A DNA stretch of 8,704 nucleotides from NCBI GenBank assembly GCA_905479025.1, contig CAJQKX010000269.1, positions 1 through 8,704 on the forward strand, given 5' to 3'. A model generated the notes under the pieces. The model was not told the origin of the DNA. It ran no database searches and worked only from the letters and a program-made list of their open reading frames with translations. Source of the DNA: an uncultured Paraglaciecola sp. (GTDB lineage: Bacteria > Pseudomonadota > Gammaproteobacteria > Enterobacterales > Alteromonadaceae). This document shows positions 1-6,540 of this stretch, in pieces. The translations under genes were made by a program, and so were the position numbers. The first letter of the stretch is position 1. Each line of letters opens with the position of its first letter.

Positions 1-696
1 CATGTCTAAGACTTTTTTCAGGTTGTCATCTGACTTAGGCAATAACACTAATCCGTTATTAGGGACCGTTCGGAGCAGATGATTAAACTGTTTTTGAATA
101 TCACTTAAATCGGAAAAAATATCAGCGTGATCAAATTCAAGGTTGTTCATCACCAAGGTGCGAGGTCGATAATGTAAAAATTTAGAACGTTTATCAAAAA
201 AAGCACTGTCGTATTCATCTGCCTCAATAACAAAGAATGGACTTTCACCTAAACGTGCAGAAACTTCAAAATTTTGAGGGATCCCACCAATCAAAAAACC
301 TGGTCTTAGACCTGCATACTCGAGTATCCAAGCTAACATGCTGGAGGTACTAGTTTTGCCATGGGTACCAGATACAGCTAATACCCAACGATCTTTGAGT
401 ACGTTTTCAAGCAGCCATTGAGGACCACTAGTGTATGGTAGGTTTCTGTCCAAAACATATTCTACCGCTTCATTACCACGAGACAACGCATTGCCTATAA
501 CAACGATATCTGGCGAATTTTCAAATTGTTTGGCATCGTAACCTTCAAACAACTCAATACCTAGAGACTCTAATTGTGTGCTCATAGGCGGGTATACGTT
601 ACTGTCAGAGCCCGTGACTTTGTGCCCTAACTCTTGAGCGATAGCTGCAATGCCACCCATAAAAGTGCCACAAATACCTAAAATGTGTAGATGCAT
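1..696 (-). CDS. mpl: Mpl, UDP-MurNAc:L-Ala-gamma-D-Glu-meso-DAP ligase, N-terminal part
   Basis: Mpl is a cytoplasmic Mur-family ligase. It joins the tripeptide recovered from old peptidoglycan to UDP-MurNAc using ATP, which returns wall fragments to synthesis. My translation gives 232 residues with no stop, and the gene runs off the window's left edge. The family is about 450 residues, so roughly half is present. It starts MHLHILGICGTFMGG, the N-terminal nucleotide-fold glycine motif typical of Mpl. The ATP-binding P-loop GTHGKTST is at residues 110-117, EADEYDSAFFDKRSKF at 158-173, and NNLEFDHADIF at 184-194 (the Mur-ligase central-domain motif). The DEYDSAFFDKRSKF wording separates Mpl from MurC. 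The start at 696 is chosen because the Rossmann motif begins at once. No strong Shine-Dalgarno is visible (GAACGG at best). It is divergent from fbp. Family call is firm; the C-terminal domain is not visible. Confidence 0.96.
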   Translation of the reverse strand, partial: MHLHILGICGTFMGGIAAIAQELGHKVTGSDSNVYPPMSTQLESLGIELFEGYDAKQFENSPDIVVIGNALSRGNEAVEYVLDRNLPYTSGPQWLLENVLKDRWVLAVSGTHGKTSTSSMLAWILEYAGLRPGFLIGGIPQNFEVSARLGESPFFVIEADEYDSAFFDKRSKFLHYRPRTLVMNNLEFDHADIFSDLSDIQKQFNHLLRTVPNNGLVLLPKSDDNLKKVLDM

Positions 697-781
697 AAAT
701 TGCCGTTCAAAATGTCTAATGATGATAGATTACCAGAACAAGGATCCCTCACCAAATCAAGAATGTAAAAAACACCTTGTT

Positions 782-823
782 TTGACAACTATGGCATTAG
801 CACCATTATGATTCAGCTATAAT
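782..823 (+). promoter_or_regulatory. Candidate fbp promoter elements
   Basis: The 255-bp gap between mpl and fbp holds a perfect -35 hexamer TTGACA at 782-787 and a perfect -10 hexamer TATAAT at 818-823. The two are 30 bp apart, so they cannot work as one sigma-70 promoter. TTGACA could pair with CATTAT at 804-809 (16-bp spacer). TATAAT at 818-823 has no good -35 at 17 bp. A second TATAAT lies at 863-868, also without a clear -35. Any of these would leave an fbp leader of about 80-140 nt. The -10/-35 matches are seen; which promoter is used is unknown. I found no clear promoter for mpl on the other strand. Confidence 0.4.
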
Positions 824-951
824 GAATAAATTTCGGTTACTGAGTTTCTGGTTTTTTGAAGGTATAATTAATTATTGTTACTTTTAAAAACTTAAGACAG
901 TGCTGCACCCTTCAACCTCAAAGCCCTAAAACTAAAAGGTATAAAAGCATA

Positions 952-1932
952 ATGAAAAGACTTAACTCGCAACTTCAAGAAGATGGCGCACCTATGGAGC
1001 TAATCCTGCTATTAAGAACATTGTTAGCAGGCTGCAAGGAAATTTCTTTTAGGGTCAGTCAAGGAGCCCTAGCTGGTGTATTAGGTTCAACATTAAGTGA
1101 AAACGTACAAGGTGAAACGCAGAAAAAGTTAGATGTCATTTCGAACCAAATCTTAAAAGACATTCTGAGCGAGTCAGGTTATGTTAAAGCTATATCTTCA
1201 GAAGAAGAAGATGAGGTAGTTCCTTGTAATCCAAATGGTAATTATCTGGTTAGCTTTGATCCTCTTGATGGATCATCGAATACTGATGTTAATAGTCTTA
1301 TCGGCACCATTTTTTCTATTACACACGCACCACAATGGATGGACCCCGATGATCCTTCGGCGTTTCTGCAACCCGGTACACAAATAGTAGCAGCAGGTTA
1401 CGTATTATACGGCCCATCAGCTATGCTTGCTTTGACGACAGGTCGTGGTACACATCTTTACACCTTAGATAAAACCCATGGCGGGTTCTTGTTAACCACA
1501 CCCAACGTCAAAGTGCCTGATCAGACGTCTGAATACTCCATCAATGCATCCAATCAACGCCATTGGGAAGCGCCCATTCAAGCATATATTAGTGATTTAT
1601 TAGCAGGTACAGAAGGCCCCAGAGAAAAGGATTACAACATGCGCTGGGTCGCAGCTATGGTGGGTGATATTCACAGAGTGTTGTCTCGCGGCGGTATTTT
1701 TATGTATCCATACGATAAACGAGATCCAAGCAAAGCAGGTAAATTACGCTTGTTGTATGAGGCCAATCCCATGGCCTTCCTTGTTGAACAGGCAGGTGGC
1801 TTAGCCAACACAGGTACAGGACGTATTATGGAAGTCATGCCTACTGAAATTCATCAACGTGTGCCTGTGTTAATAGGCTCAAAAGAAGAAGTAGAGGTGT
1901 GTTTAAGCTACAACAAAGAAACTAATGTTTAG
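952..1932 (+). CDS. fbp: Fructose-1,6-bisphosphatase, class I
   Basis: This enzyme hydrolyses fructose-1,6-bisphosphate to fructose-6-phosphate, the committed step of gluconeogenesis, in the cytoplasm with Mg2+. At 326 residues it is the usual length for the class I family (E. coli 332). The metal and substrate motifs are all present: SENVQGE at residues 49-55, SEEEDE at 83-88, DPLDGSSN at 103-110 (the FBPase/IMPase metal signature), and [21 protein letters not shown] at 263-283 (substrate loop). The N-terminal segment that binds AMP in the E. coli and mammalian enzymes (TGELT) reads APMEL here, so AMP control may differ. The start at 952 is the first in-frame ATG before conserved sequence. 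A weak AAGGT lies 11 nt upstream. It is a single-gene unit ending at a strong terminator, divergent from mpl and convergent with hppA. No odd composition. Confidence 0.97.
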   Translation: MKRLNSQLQEDGAPMELILLLRTLLAGCKEISFRVSQGALAGVLGSTLSENVQGETQKKLDVISNQILKDILSESGYVKAISSEEEDEVVPCNPNGNYLVSFDPLDGSSNTDVNSLIGTIFSITHAPQWMDPDDPSAFLQPGTQIVAAGYVLYGPSAMLALTTGRGTHLYTLDKTHGGFLLTTPNVKVPDQTSEYSINASNQRHWEAPIQAYISDLLAGTEGPREKDYNMRWVAAMVGDIHRVLSRGGIFMYPYDKRDPSKAGKLRLLYEANPMAFLVEQAGGLANTGTGRIMEVMPTEIHQRVPVLIGSKEEVEVCLSYNKETNV

Positions 1933-1940
1933 CCTTCAAT

Positions 1941-1976
1941 AACCTAAAAAAGCCTTGAATAAGGCTTTTTTAGGTT
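1941..1976. terminator. Bidirectional intrinsic terminator between fbp and hppA
   Basis: A perfect inverted repeat has arms AACCTAAAAAAGCCTT (1941-1956) and its exact complement (1961-1976), around the 4-nt loop GAAT. The arm carries a GC core (AGCCTT/AAGGCT) flanked by an A-run on one side and a T-run on the other. A GC-stem plus U-tract is therefore read from either strand. It starts 8 bp after the fbp stop and ends 8 bp before the hppA stop codon (1985), so it can end both convergent transcripts. Confidence 0.92.
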
Positions 1977-1984
1977 TTATAAAC

Positions 1985-3979
1985 TTATAACAGCGGCGCT
2001 ATCACCAAACTCACAATAGCCATCACATTGATTAAGATATTCATAGAGGGTCCAGATGTATCTTTAAATGGGTCGCCTACAGTGTCTCCCACTACTACAG
2101 CTGCATGAGTATCAGACCCTTTACCACCTAAGTTGCCTTTTTCAACATACTTTTTAGCATTATCCCAGGCACCACCCGCATTAGCCATCATCAGAGCCAG
2201 TAACACACAGCCTAACAATGCTCCGCCTAACATGCCTCCTAACGCATAAGCACCCAAGCCAAAACCTATTAAAGGAGGCACACCAACAGCAATGACACCG
2301 GGTAAAATCATTTTTTTCAGCGCGGCTTGAGTAGCAATATCGATACAACGAGCATTATCAGGCTCAGCCGTACCTTCCATTAGGCCTTCAATCTCTCGGA
2401 ACTGTCGGCGAATTTCTTGGATCATTTCAAATGCAGCATCACCTACAGCAGTCATAGTGATTGAGGCAATTAAAAAGGGTAGTAAGCCACCAATAAACAA
2501 ACCTATTAAGACCATAGGATCGCCTAGATTCAATGTAAAGTCTGGGTACTTAGCAGTAAGGGTTTCGATAAATGCAGCAATGATAGCCAGGGCGGCGAGG
2601 GCGGCCGCACCTATAGCAAAACCTTTACCAATAGCTGCGGTGGTGTTGCCTAGCTCATCCAGAGAGTCAGTAATGGCACGAGTTTCTTCTCCCAAACCTG
2701 CCATTTCCGCTATGCCACCAGCATTGTCAGCAACAGGACCATAGGCGTCAATTGCCATGGTTATACCCACAGTAGCCAACATACCTACAGCGGCAATGCC
2801 TACCCCATACAAACCTGATAGCTGAGTCGAGGCATAAATAATCGCACAAATAGTTAGCACAGGAACAACAACCGATTGCATACCTACTGCCAGCCCAGTA
2901 ATCATTACAGTAGCAGGTCCAGTTTCTCCAGCTTTAGCTATTTTACGTACGGGTGTGGATGCAGTGTAATATTCGGTCACAAGGCCAATAATAATTCCGC
3001 CCATTGCCCCGGCAACAACCGCCCACCACACATGACCACTCACACCTAGTTTGGCAACCACAAAATAAGCCGCAGTAATAAAAATAATCGCCGCTGACAT
3101 AGTACCAGCACGCAAAGCCACCTCTGGTTTGCTGGCTGACAACAATTTAACCATTACTATGCCTGCAACTGAACACAACAAACCAGTTGATGCCAAAGCC
3201 AAGGGCAAGAACATTAAAGACTCTCGACTTCCCAATACACCCAATGTCATTGTCGAAGCGATAGCAATAGTGGCAATCATTGAGCCGCAATAAGACTCAA
3301 AAATGTCTGAACCCATTCCTGCCACATCACCTACATTATCACCCACATTATCAGCTATAACACCAGGATTACGTGGATCATCCTCAGGAATACCCGCTTC
3401 AATTTTTCCAACTAGATCAGCACCAACATCGGCACTCTTAGTGAAAATTCCACCTCCTACACGTGAAAACAAAGCAACTATTGAAGCCCCCATGCCAAAT
3501 CCATGGATTACGTGAGCTGTGGCCGGATCACCACCGAAGAACCAATATAGAGACCCTAAGCCCAAAAGCCCCATTGATGCGACACATAACCCCATCACAG
3601 AGCCTCCCATAAAGGCGATAGTCAAAGCCGCGGCTGGGCCTTCGTCATGTGCTGCTTGAGTAGTACGCACATTTGCCTTTGTGGCAGTAAACATACCCAT
3701 ATAACCGGCTGTGGCCGAACATAATGCCCCTGCAACAAAAGCCATAGTTGTGTATTGGCCCAAAGAAAAATACAAGGCAATACCCACTACTAAGGCAAAA
3801 AGAAACAACATTTTATATTCGCGGTGCATAAACACCATCGCACCTGAATGTATGGCATCACCTATTTTGATGATAGCCGGATTAGAGACAGGTGCTTTTT
3901 TGATAAGTAGATAGATTACAAAAGCGCTAATTAGGCCTGCAAACCCCAAGATAGGTGGCAGGTAGAATAGTTCAGTCAT
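1985..3979 (-). CDS. hppA: Membrane-bound ion-translocating pyrophosphatase, probably K+-dependent and Na+-pumping
   Basis: This integral inner-membrane enzyme hydrolyses cytoplasmic PPi and uses the energy to export Na+ or H+. I choose the ATG at 3979 (664 residues, MTELFYLPP) over the longer reading from 4087. AGGGAA lies just upstream of the ATG, and the extra 36 residues do not resemble the family. The catalytic motifs are intact: [11 protein letters not shown] at residues 184-194, [17 protein letters not shown] at 209-225, [12 protein letters not shown] at 411-422, and [15 protein letters not shown] at 631-645. Many hydrophobic helices run throughout, as expected of the 15-17-TM family. 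The K+-dependence motif reads [10 protein letters not shown] (444-453): Ala448 and Gly451 mark K+-dependent enzymes, where K+-independent ones have Lys and Thr. The gate Glu228 lies in DIFESY, as in the Thermotoga Na+-PPase. Together these suggest Na+ pumping; dual Na+/H+ transport is not excluded. It is divergent from ppa. Confidence 0.96.
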   Translation of the reverse strand: MTELFYLPPILGFAGLISAFVIYLLIKKAPVSNPAIIKIGDAIHSGAMVFMHREYKMLFLFALVVGIALYFSLGQYTTMAFVAGALCSATAGYMGMFTATKANVRTTQAAHDEGPAAALTIAFMGGSVMGLCVASMGLLGLGSLYWFFGGDPATAHVIHGFGMGASIVALFSRVGGGIFTKSADVGADLVGKIEAGIPEDDPRNPGVIADNVGDNVGDVAGMGSDIFESYCGSMIATIAIASTMTLGVLGSRESLMFLPLALASTGLLCSVAGIVMVKLLSASKPEVALRAGTMSAAIIFITAAYFVVAKLGVSGHVWWAVVAGAMGGIIIGLVTEYYTASTPVRKIAKAGETGPATVMITGLAVGMQSVVVPVLTICAIIYASTQLSGLYGVGIAAVGMLATVGITMAIDAYGPVADNAGGIAEMAGLGEETRAITDSLDELGNTTAAIGKGFAIGAAALAALAIIAAFIETLTAKYPDFTLNLGDPMVLIGLFIGGLLPFLIASITMTAVGDAAFEMIQEIRRQFREIEGLMEGTAEPDNARCIDIATQAALKKMILPGVIAVGVPPLIGFGLGAYALGGMLGGALLGCVLLALMMANAGGAWDNAKKYVEKGNLGGKGSDTHAAVVVGDTVGDPFKDTSGPSMNILINVMAIVSLVIAPLL

Positions 3980-4116
3980 GATGGTTCCCTGAGTTAATGT
4001 AACTATGACACAAAACAAACCATCTTGAACAAACACAAAAATGGATCCGCTTTGCAAAAAATTTACGCCACCTTTCATTACTAACAACGTTCATAAAAAA
4101 ATGGCTACTTTGTTGT

Positions 4117-4140
4117 TTTATTTACAATTTATTTACAATT
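4117..4140. repeat. Two tandem copies of an 11-bp unit in the hppA leader
   Basis: The unit TTTATTTACAA occurs at 4117-4127 and again at 4128-4138, followed by TT, so 13 bases repeat exactly with an 11-bp period. It lies just downstream of the proposed hppA start point, in the transcribed leader. The period is close to one helical turn, which would suit a protein binding two sites on the same face, but this is inference. A chance AT-rich duplication is also possible. Confidence 0.5.
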
Positions 4141-4148
4141 CCAGAGCA

Positions 4149-4178
4149 ACTATAGCGATATTTTGTTATTTAGTTCAA
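4149..4178 (-). promoter_or_regulatory. Candidate hppA promoter
   Basis: Read on the minus strand, TTGAAC (4178-4173, 4 of 6 matches to the -35 consensus) is followed after 18 bp by TATAGT (4154-4149, 5 of 6 matches to the -10). A start near 4142 would give an hppA leader of about 160 nt before the ATG at 3979. I recognise no riboswitch in that leader. The promoter faces away from the ppa promoter, about 50-80 bp from it. Confidence 0.45.
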
Positions 4179-4227
4179 GTTTTAATCAATAAATATACTT
4201 AGTCTTCGTTTTAATCACTTTGTTGAG

Positions 4228-4256
4228 TTTCATCTTGTGTCCCTAAGCATTATAAT
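4228..4256 (+). promoter_or_regulatory. Candidate ppa promoter
   Basis: A perfect -10 TATAAT lies at 4251-4256. The -35 at 17-bp spacing is poor (TTTCAT, 4228-4233); a better-looking TTGAGT (4223-4228) is 22 bp away. A start near 4263 would give a short leader of about 29 nt containing the ribosome binding site TAGGA at 4282-4286, 5 nt before the ppa ATG. The placement is good, the -35 weak. Confidence 0.45.
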
Positions 4257-4291
4257 ATTGCGCATTAAAATTCAACAACTTTAGGATAACT

Positions 4292-4840
4292 ATGAGCCTC
4301 AACGCCGTCCCCGCTGGTAAAAATTTACCAGATGAAATTAATGTCATAATCGAAATTCCTGCTCACTCAGATCCTGTTAAATATGAAGTGGATAAAGAAT
4401 CAGGTGCCATTTTTGTTGATCGTTTTATGGCAACTTGTATGCACTACCCGACTAACTATGGTTATGTTCCACACACATTGTCTGAAGATGGCGATCCAGC
4501 TGACGTATTAGTCATGACACCTTTCCCACTTTTAGCTGGTTCAGTTATCAAGTGCCGCCCAATCGGCGTATTAAAAATGACTGATGAGTCAGGTGTAGAT
4601 GCAAAAATTCTTGCAGTACCTGCTGATAAGTTATCAACAATTTATCGTGGCATTACTGATATTGATCACATTCCTGAACTGACAAAACATCAAATTCAGC
4701 ATTTCTTTGAACATTACAAAGATTTAGAACCGAACAAATGGGTGAAAATTGAAGGTTGGGAAGATGCAGCAGCGGCTAAAGCCGAGTTAGTCAACAGTGT
4801 TAAGTTATATGAAGAATCAGAAGTTAAACCTGCTTTCTGA
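4292..4840 (+). CDS. ppa: Soluble inorganic pyrophosphatase, family I
   Basis: This cytoplasmic hexameric enzyme hydrolyses PPi to two phosphates with Mg2+ and so pulls forward DNA, RNA, protein and activated-sugar synthesis. At 182 residues it fits the bacterial family I length (E. coli 176) and aligns with E. coli Ppa without gaps over most of its length. The active site is complete: E21, K30, E32, Y56, the signature DGDPADVLV at 66-74 (D66, D68, D71), and D98 and D103 (counting Met1). The conserved end [19 protein letters not shown] is at 138-156. The last dozen residues are a variable tail. The start at 4292 matches the E. coli N-terminus (MSL-VPAGK) and has TAGGA 5 nt upstream. It is monocistronic, divergent from hppA, with its own terminator. 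Confidence 0.98.
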   Translation: MSLNAVPAGKNLPDEINVIIEIPAHSDPVKYEVDKESGAIFVDRFMATCMHYPTNYGYVPHTLSEDGDPADVLVMTPFPLLAGSVIKCRPIGVLKMTDESGVDAKILAVPADKLSTIYRGITDIDHIPELTKHQIQHFFEHYKDLEPNKWVKIEGWEDAAAAKAELVNSVKLYEESEVKPAF

Positions 4841-4867
4841 CTTTGTTTAAAAATGATTAAATTAAAG

Positions 4868-4892
4868 AAAGCCGGTATTGACCGGCTTTTTT
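4868..4892 (+). terminator. Intrinsic terminator of ppa
   Basis: A 9-bp stem AAAGCCGGT (4868-4876) pairs with ACCGGCTTT (4881-4889) around the loop ATTG. With the last stem bases the T-run continues to 4892. It lies 28 bp after the ppa stop. The GC-rich core and U-tract are classical. Confidence 0.93.
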
Positions 4893-5360
4893 GTCCCTAG
4901 GTAATCACTTAACCAGCTTTATCTATCTTAAAAAATCAAGGGTGCCTTCATCGATTATATTTGCCTGCGATTGATCCTTAACGACTTATTAAATTGACTC
5001 ATTGCGCTCAAGATTAGAAATGTAATCAGTAATATATGCAGTAACAGATCATTGGCTGAAGAGTATATTGGGTTGCTCTTTATATTTATGAGTGATGCAA
5101 TAATAGTAAAATGACAATAAGTCTAGATATAACTGATTAACGACAGCTTATATAGCCATCACACTGTTGTTATGGTTAAACCAGCATTGCTGGTGCAGTA
5201 TGGTTGTTATTACTTGACCACTTTACATAGCATAGTATTCATAGCGGTGAAGATTTTATAGTGTATTCCTTATTTTTAATGCTGAATGTTCCATGTCTAG
5301 ATAACAAAAAAGTGAAAACCCTTTATATTGGGCTAATCAAATTCAGGTAAGTAAAAACTT
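4893..5360. other. 468-bp intergenic stretch with no recognisable gene
   Basis: This stretch is AT-rich with frequent stops in all frames. The longest open run I found is about 55 codons on the minus strand (5122-4955). It has one hydrophobic segment, no early ATG, and no resemblance I recognise. A small hairpin, ACCAGC-ATT-GCTGGT, is at 5180-5194. Possible promoter pieces for the downstream gene are TTGACC (5214-5219), TATAGT (5257-5262) and TATATT (5324-5329). None forms a well-spaced -35/-10 pair. It may be a decayed gene or a long regulatory leader; I cannot tell. Confidence 0.5.
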
Positions 5361-5834
5361 ATGATAAAAATTATCAATGCAATATGCTTCATATCGGTCT
5401 TCTTCAGCCAAATAATTTCAGCCCAAGAGCCACTTGAGCTGTTTTGGGAAGACATGGTGCCGCCAGATTATCAAGCCCCCAACACACCTTTGAGTCACGA
5501 GGGCAGTATGTTGCAAATGGGACTTGATGCACCTATAGTCAAGAGACTAAATGGCAAGCTAGTAAAAATACCAGGATTTGTAGTGCCTATTGAGGGCGAC
5601 AACCAAACCACCACTGAATTTTTGTTAGTACCGTATTTTGGTGCCTGTATACATGTACCACCACCGCCTGCCAATCAAATAGTTTACGTGAAGTTTTCTG
5701 AAGCCGTACCCATAGAAAATTTATATGACGCGGTTTGGGTCACCGGGACCTTATCCACTGATGGTTGGGAAGGTGATTTGGCGACTGTAGGATATTCCTT
5801 AGTAGGTATCAGTGTGAGTCCTTATGATGGTTAA
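5361..5834 (+). CDS. Exported DUF3299 family protein, function unknown
   Basis: This 157-residue protein matches the pattern I know as DUF3299. Residues 1-21 look like a Sec signal peptide: Lys3, a hydrophobic core, and ISA before Gln22, giving likely cleavage after Ala21. The mature protein of about 136 residues is probably periplasmic. There is no lipobox. The family core follows: LFWEDMVPPDY at 27-37, LNGKLVKIPGFVVPIEGD at 63-80, and TEFLLVPYFGACIHVPPPPANQ at 85-106. The rest is beta-rich, ending GYSLVGISVSP. Cys96 is the only cysteine in the mature chain; with His98 it might bind a metal, but that is inference. Relatives are often found near ABC-type or metal-related export genes, yet here it stands alone. 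The start is supported by the signal peptide, although the nearest Shine-Dalgarno (AGG at 5345) is 13 nt away. Family call is good; role unknown. Confidence 0.88.
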   Translation: MIKIINAICFISVFFSQIISAQEPLELFWEDMVPPDYQAPNTPLSHEGSMLQMGLDAPIVKRLNGKLVKIPGFVVPIEGDNQTTTEFLLVPYFGACIHVPPPPANQIVYVKFSEAVPIENLYDAVWVTGTLSTDGWEGDLATVGYSLVGISVSPYDG

Positions 5835-5919
5835 AACCGATTATAATTAATTGCTTAACAGTGAAAGCCCTTTTTTCATATATCTAGGTACTGCCACTTT
5901 CTCAGCACTAAAATTATAG

Positions 5920-6078
5920 AATGAATACATTGTTTTTACCACACTATCCAAGACAGCAATCAGCATTGAAACCACTAATAAGGCTGATGCTATTTTAGCT
6001 GATATCACTGAAACAACTAGCCATATCGCCAGAATAATCAGTCACCATGTTGACGAAATCCAAAATCACACTAAATAA
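5920..6078 (+). pseudogene. Possible C-terminal remnant of a methyl-accepting chemotaxis protein
   Basis: An open stretch without its own start runs from just after a TAG (5917-5919) to TAA at 6076-6078. It encodes about 52 residues including TTLSKTAISIETTNKADAIL and ending HHVDEIQNHTK. The heptad-like spacing of Ile/Leu, the Ala/Thr/Ser-rich helices and the ISIETTNKADAIL-ADITETT run resemble the end of a chemoreceptor signalling helix. There is no ribosome binding site or suitable start codon. The assignment rests on pattern only; a chance helical-looking frame is quite possible. Confidence 0.27.
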
Positions 6079-6100
6079 GCGACTGCAAGCTGCACGTAAC

Positions 6101-6124
6101 CTAATCGATTAGCTAAATTTAGCT
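6101..6124. repeat. Two overlapping perfect palindromes
   Basis: CTAATCGATTAG (6101-6112) and AGCTAAATTTAGCT (6111-6124) are each perfect self-complementary palindromes, and they share the two bases AG. They lie beyond the 3' end of the thioesterase pseudogene, outside any gene. There is no U-tract in the right place for either to act as a terminator. They could be protein-binding sites or a chance result of AT-rich sequence. Confidence 0.5.
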
Positions 6125-6127
6125 CAT

Positions 6128-6146
6128 AAAAAACACTGCTACTGTG
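6128..6146 (-). terminator. Weak candidate terminator of the uvrA-thioesterase transcript
   Basis: On the minus strand an imperfect hairpin, CACAG-TAG-CAGTG (6146-6134, one A-A mismatch), is followed by six T (6133-6128). The thioesterase stop codon (6141-6139) falls inside it. The stem is short, so termination would be partial at best. Confidence 0.3.
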
Positions 6147-6534
6147 AGTAAATATTAGCCAAAAGTTCAGCTTTTATATCTTCATTTATTGCTACAGCTC
6201 GTTTTGTCTGAAAATCATAATGCACCATAGTGGTTGTGCCCGTTGCACATTTTTTTTGCTGCTGCCACAACTCCTGATAAACATCAAAAGAGCTAGTGCC
6301 TATTCGGCTGATGTAAGTGCTAACTTGCACCTTTTGTCCATAATAAATCTGTTCTAAAAAGTCTACTTTATAACTGGCTAAAATAAGGGGCTAATTTTGT
6401 AAATCCAATTCAGGATTAAATAGTTTGAAAATAGGCTCACGACCACTTTCAAACCATCCCACTAGAACAGTATTACTCACATGAGCGAGGGCATCTGTTT
6501 CGTAAAAACGAACATTAAACTCCTCACTAAACAT
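6139..6534 (-). pseudogene. YbgC-type acyl-CoA thioesterase interrupted by an in-frame amber codon
   Basis: Reading from ATG at 6534 to TAG at 6139 gives one frame of 131 codons with a single internal TAG at 6393-6391 (codon 48). Both sides belong to a hot-dog-fold thioesterase that hydrolyses acyl-CoA in the cytoplasm. The N-terminal part carries VRFYETDALAHVSN (residues 8-21; Asp14 is the catalytic Asp position) and GWFESGRE (26-33). The C-terminal part carries the strands YKVDFLEQIYYGQKVQVSTY and TTTMVHYD. The usual family sequence after LDLQN is W-P-L-I; here it is stop-P-L-I, so one G-to-A change (TGG to TAG) explains it. There is no frameshift or other stop. A further oddity is Ala17 where Gly-His is usual. 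It begins 6 bp after the uvrA stop and was probably co-transcribed. A recent mutation, sequencing error or suppression are all possible. A GTG at 6330 could only give an incomplete fold. Confidence 0.85.
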
Positions 6535-6540
6535 AAAATA

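Noticed and set aside
2457..3914. Plus-strand open frames inside hppA (2457-2744, 3303-3515, 3711-3914)
   Set aside because: They lie antisense to a highly conserved gene and have low-complexity Pro/Ala/Ser composition typical of shadow frames.
3980..4087. Upstream extension of hppA by 36 codons to an ATG at 4087
   Set aside because: The extra residues are not family-like, and the ATG at 3979 has a good AGGGAA just upstream and starts directly at the first membrane helix.
4955..5122. Minus-strand open run of about 55 codons with one hydrophobic segment
   Set aside because: No ATG before residue 41, no ribosome binding site, no recognisable similarity; this length is expected by chance.
5853..5876. 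GCTT...AAGC followed by six T after the DUF3299 gene as a terminator
   Set aside because: The stem is only 4 bp with two unpaired C before the T-run, too weak to call.
6139..6330. A separate 63-residue gene starting at GTG 6330
   Set aside because: It is the C-terminal part of the thioesterase frame that begins at 6534. It lacks the catalytic N-terminus and continues the upstream frame through one TAG.
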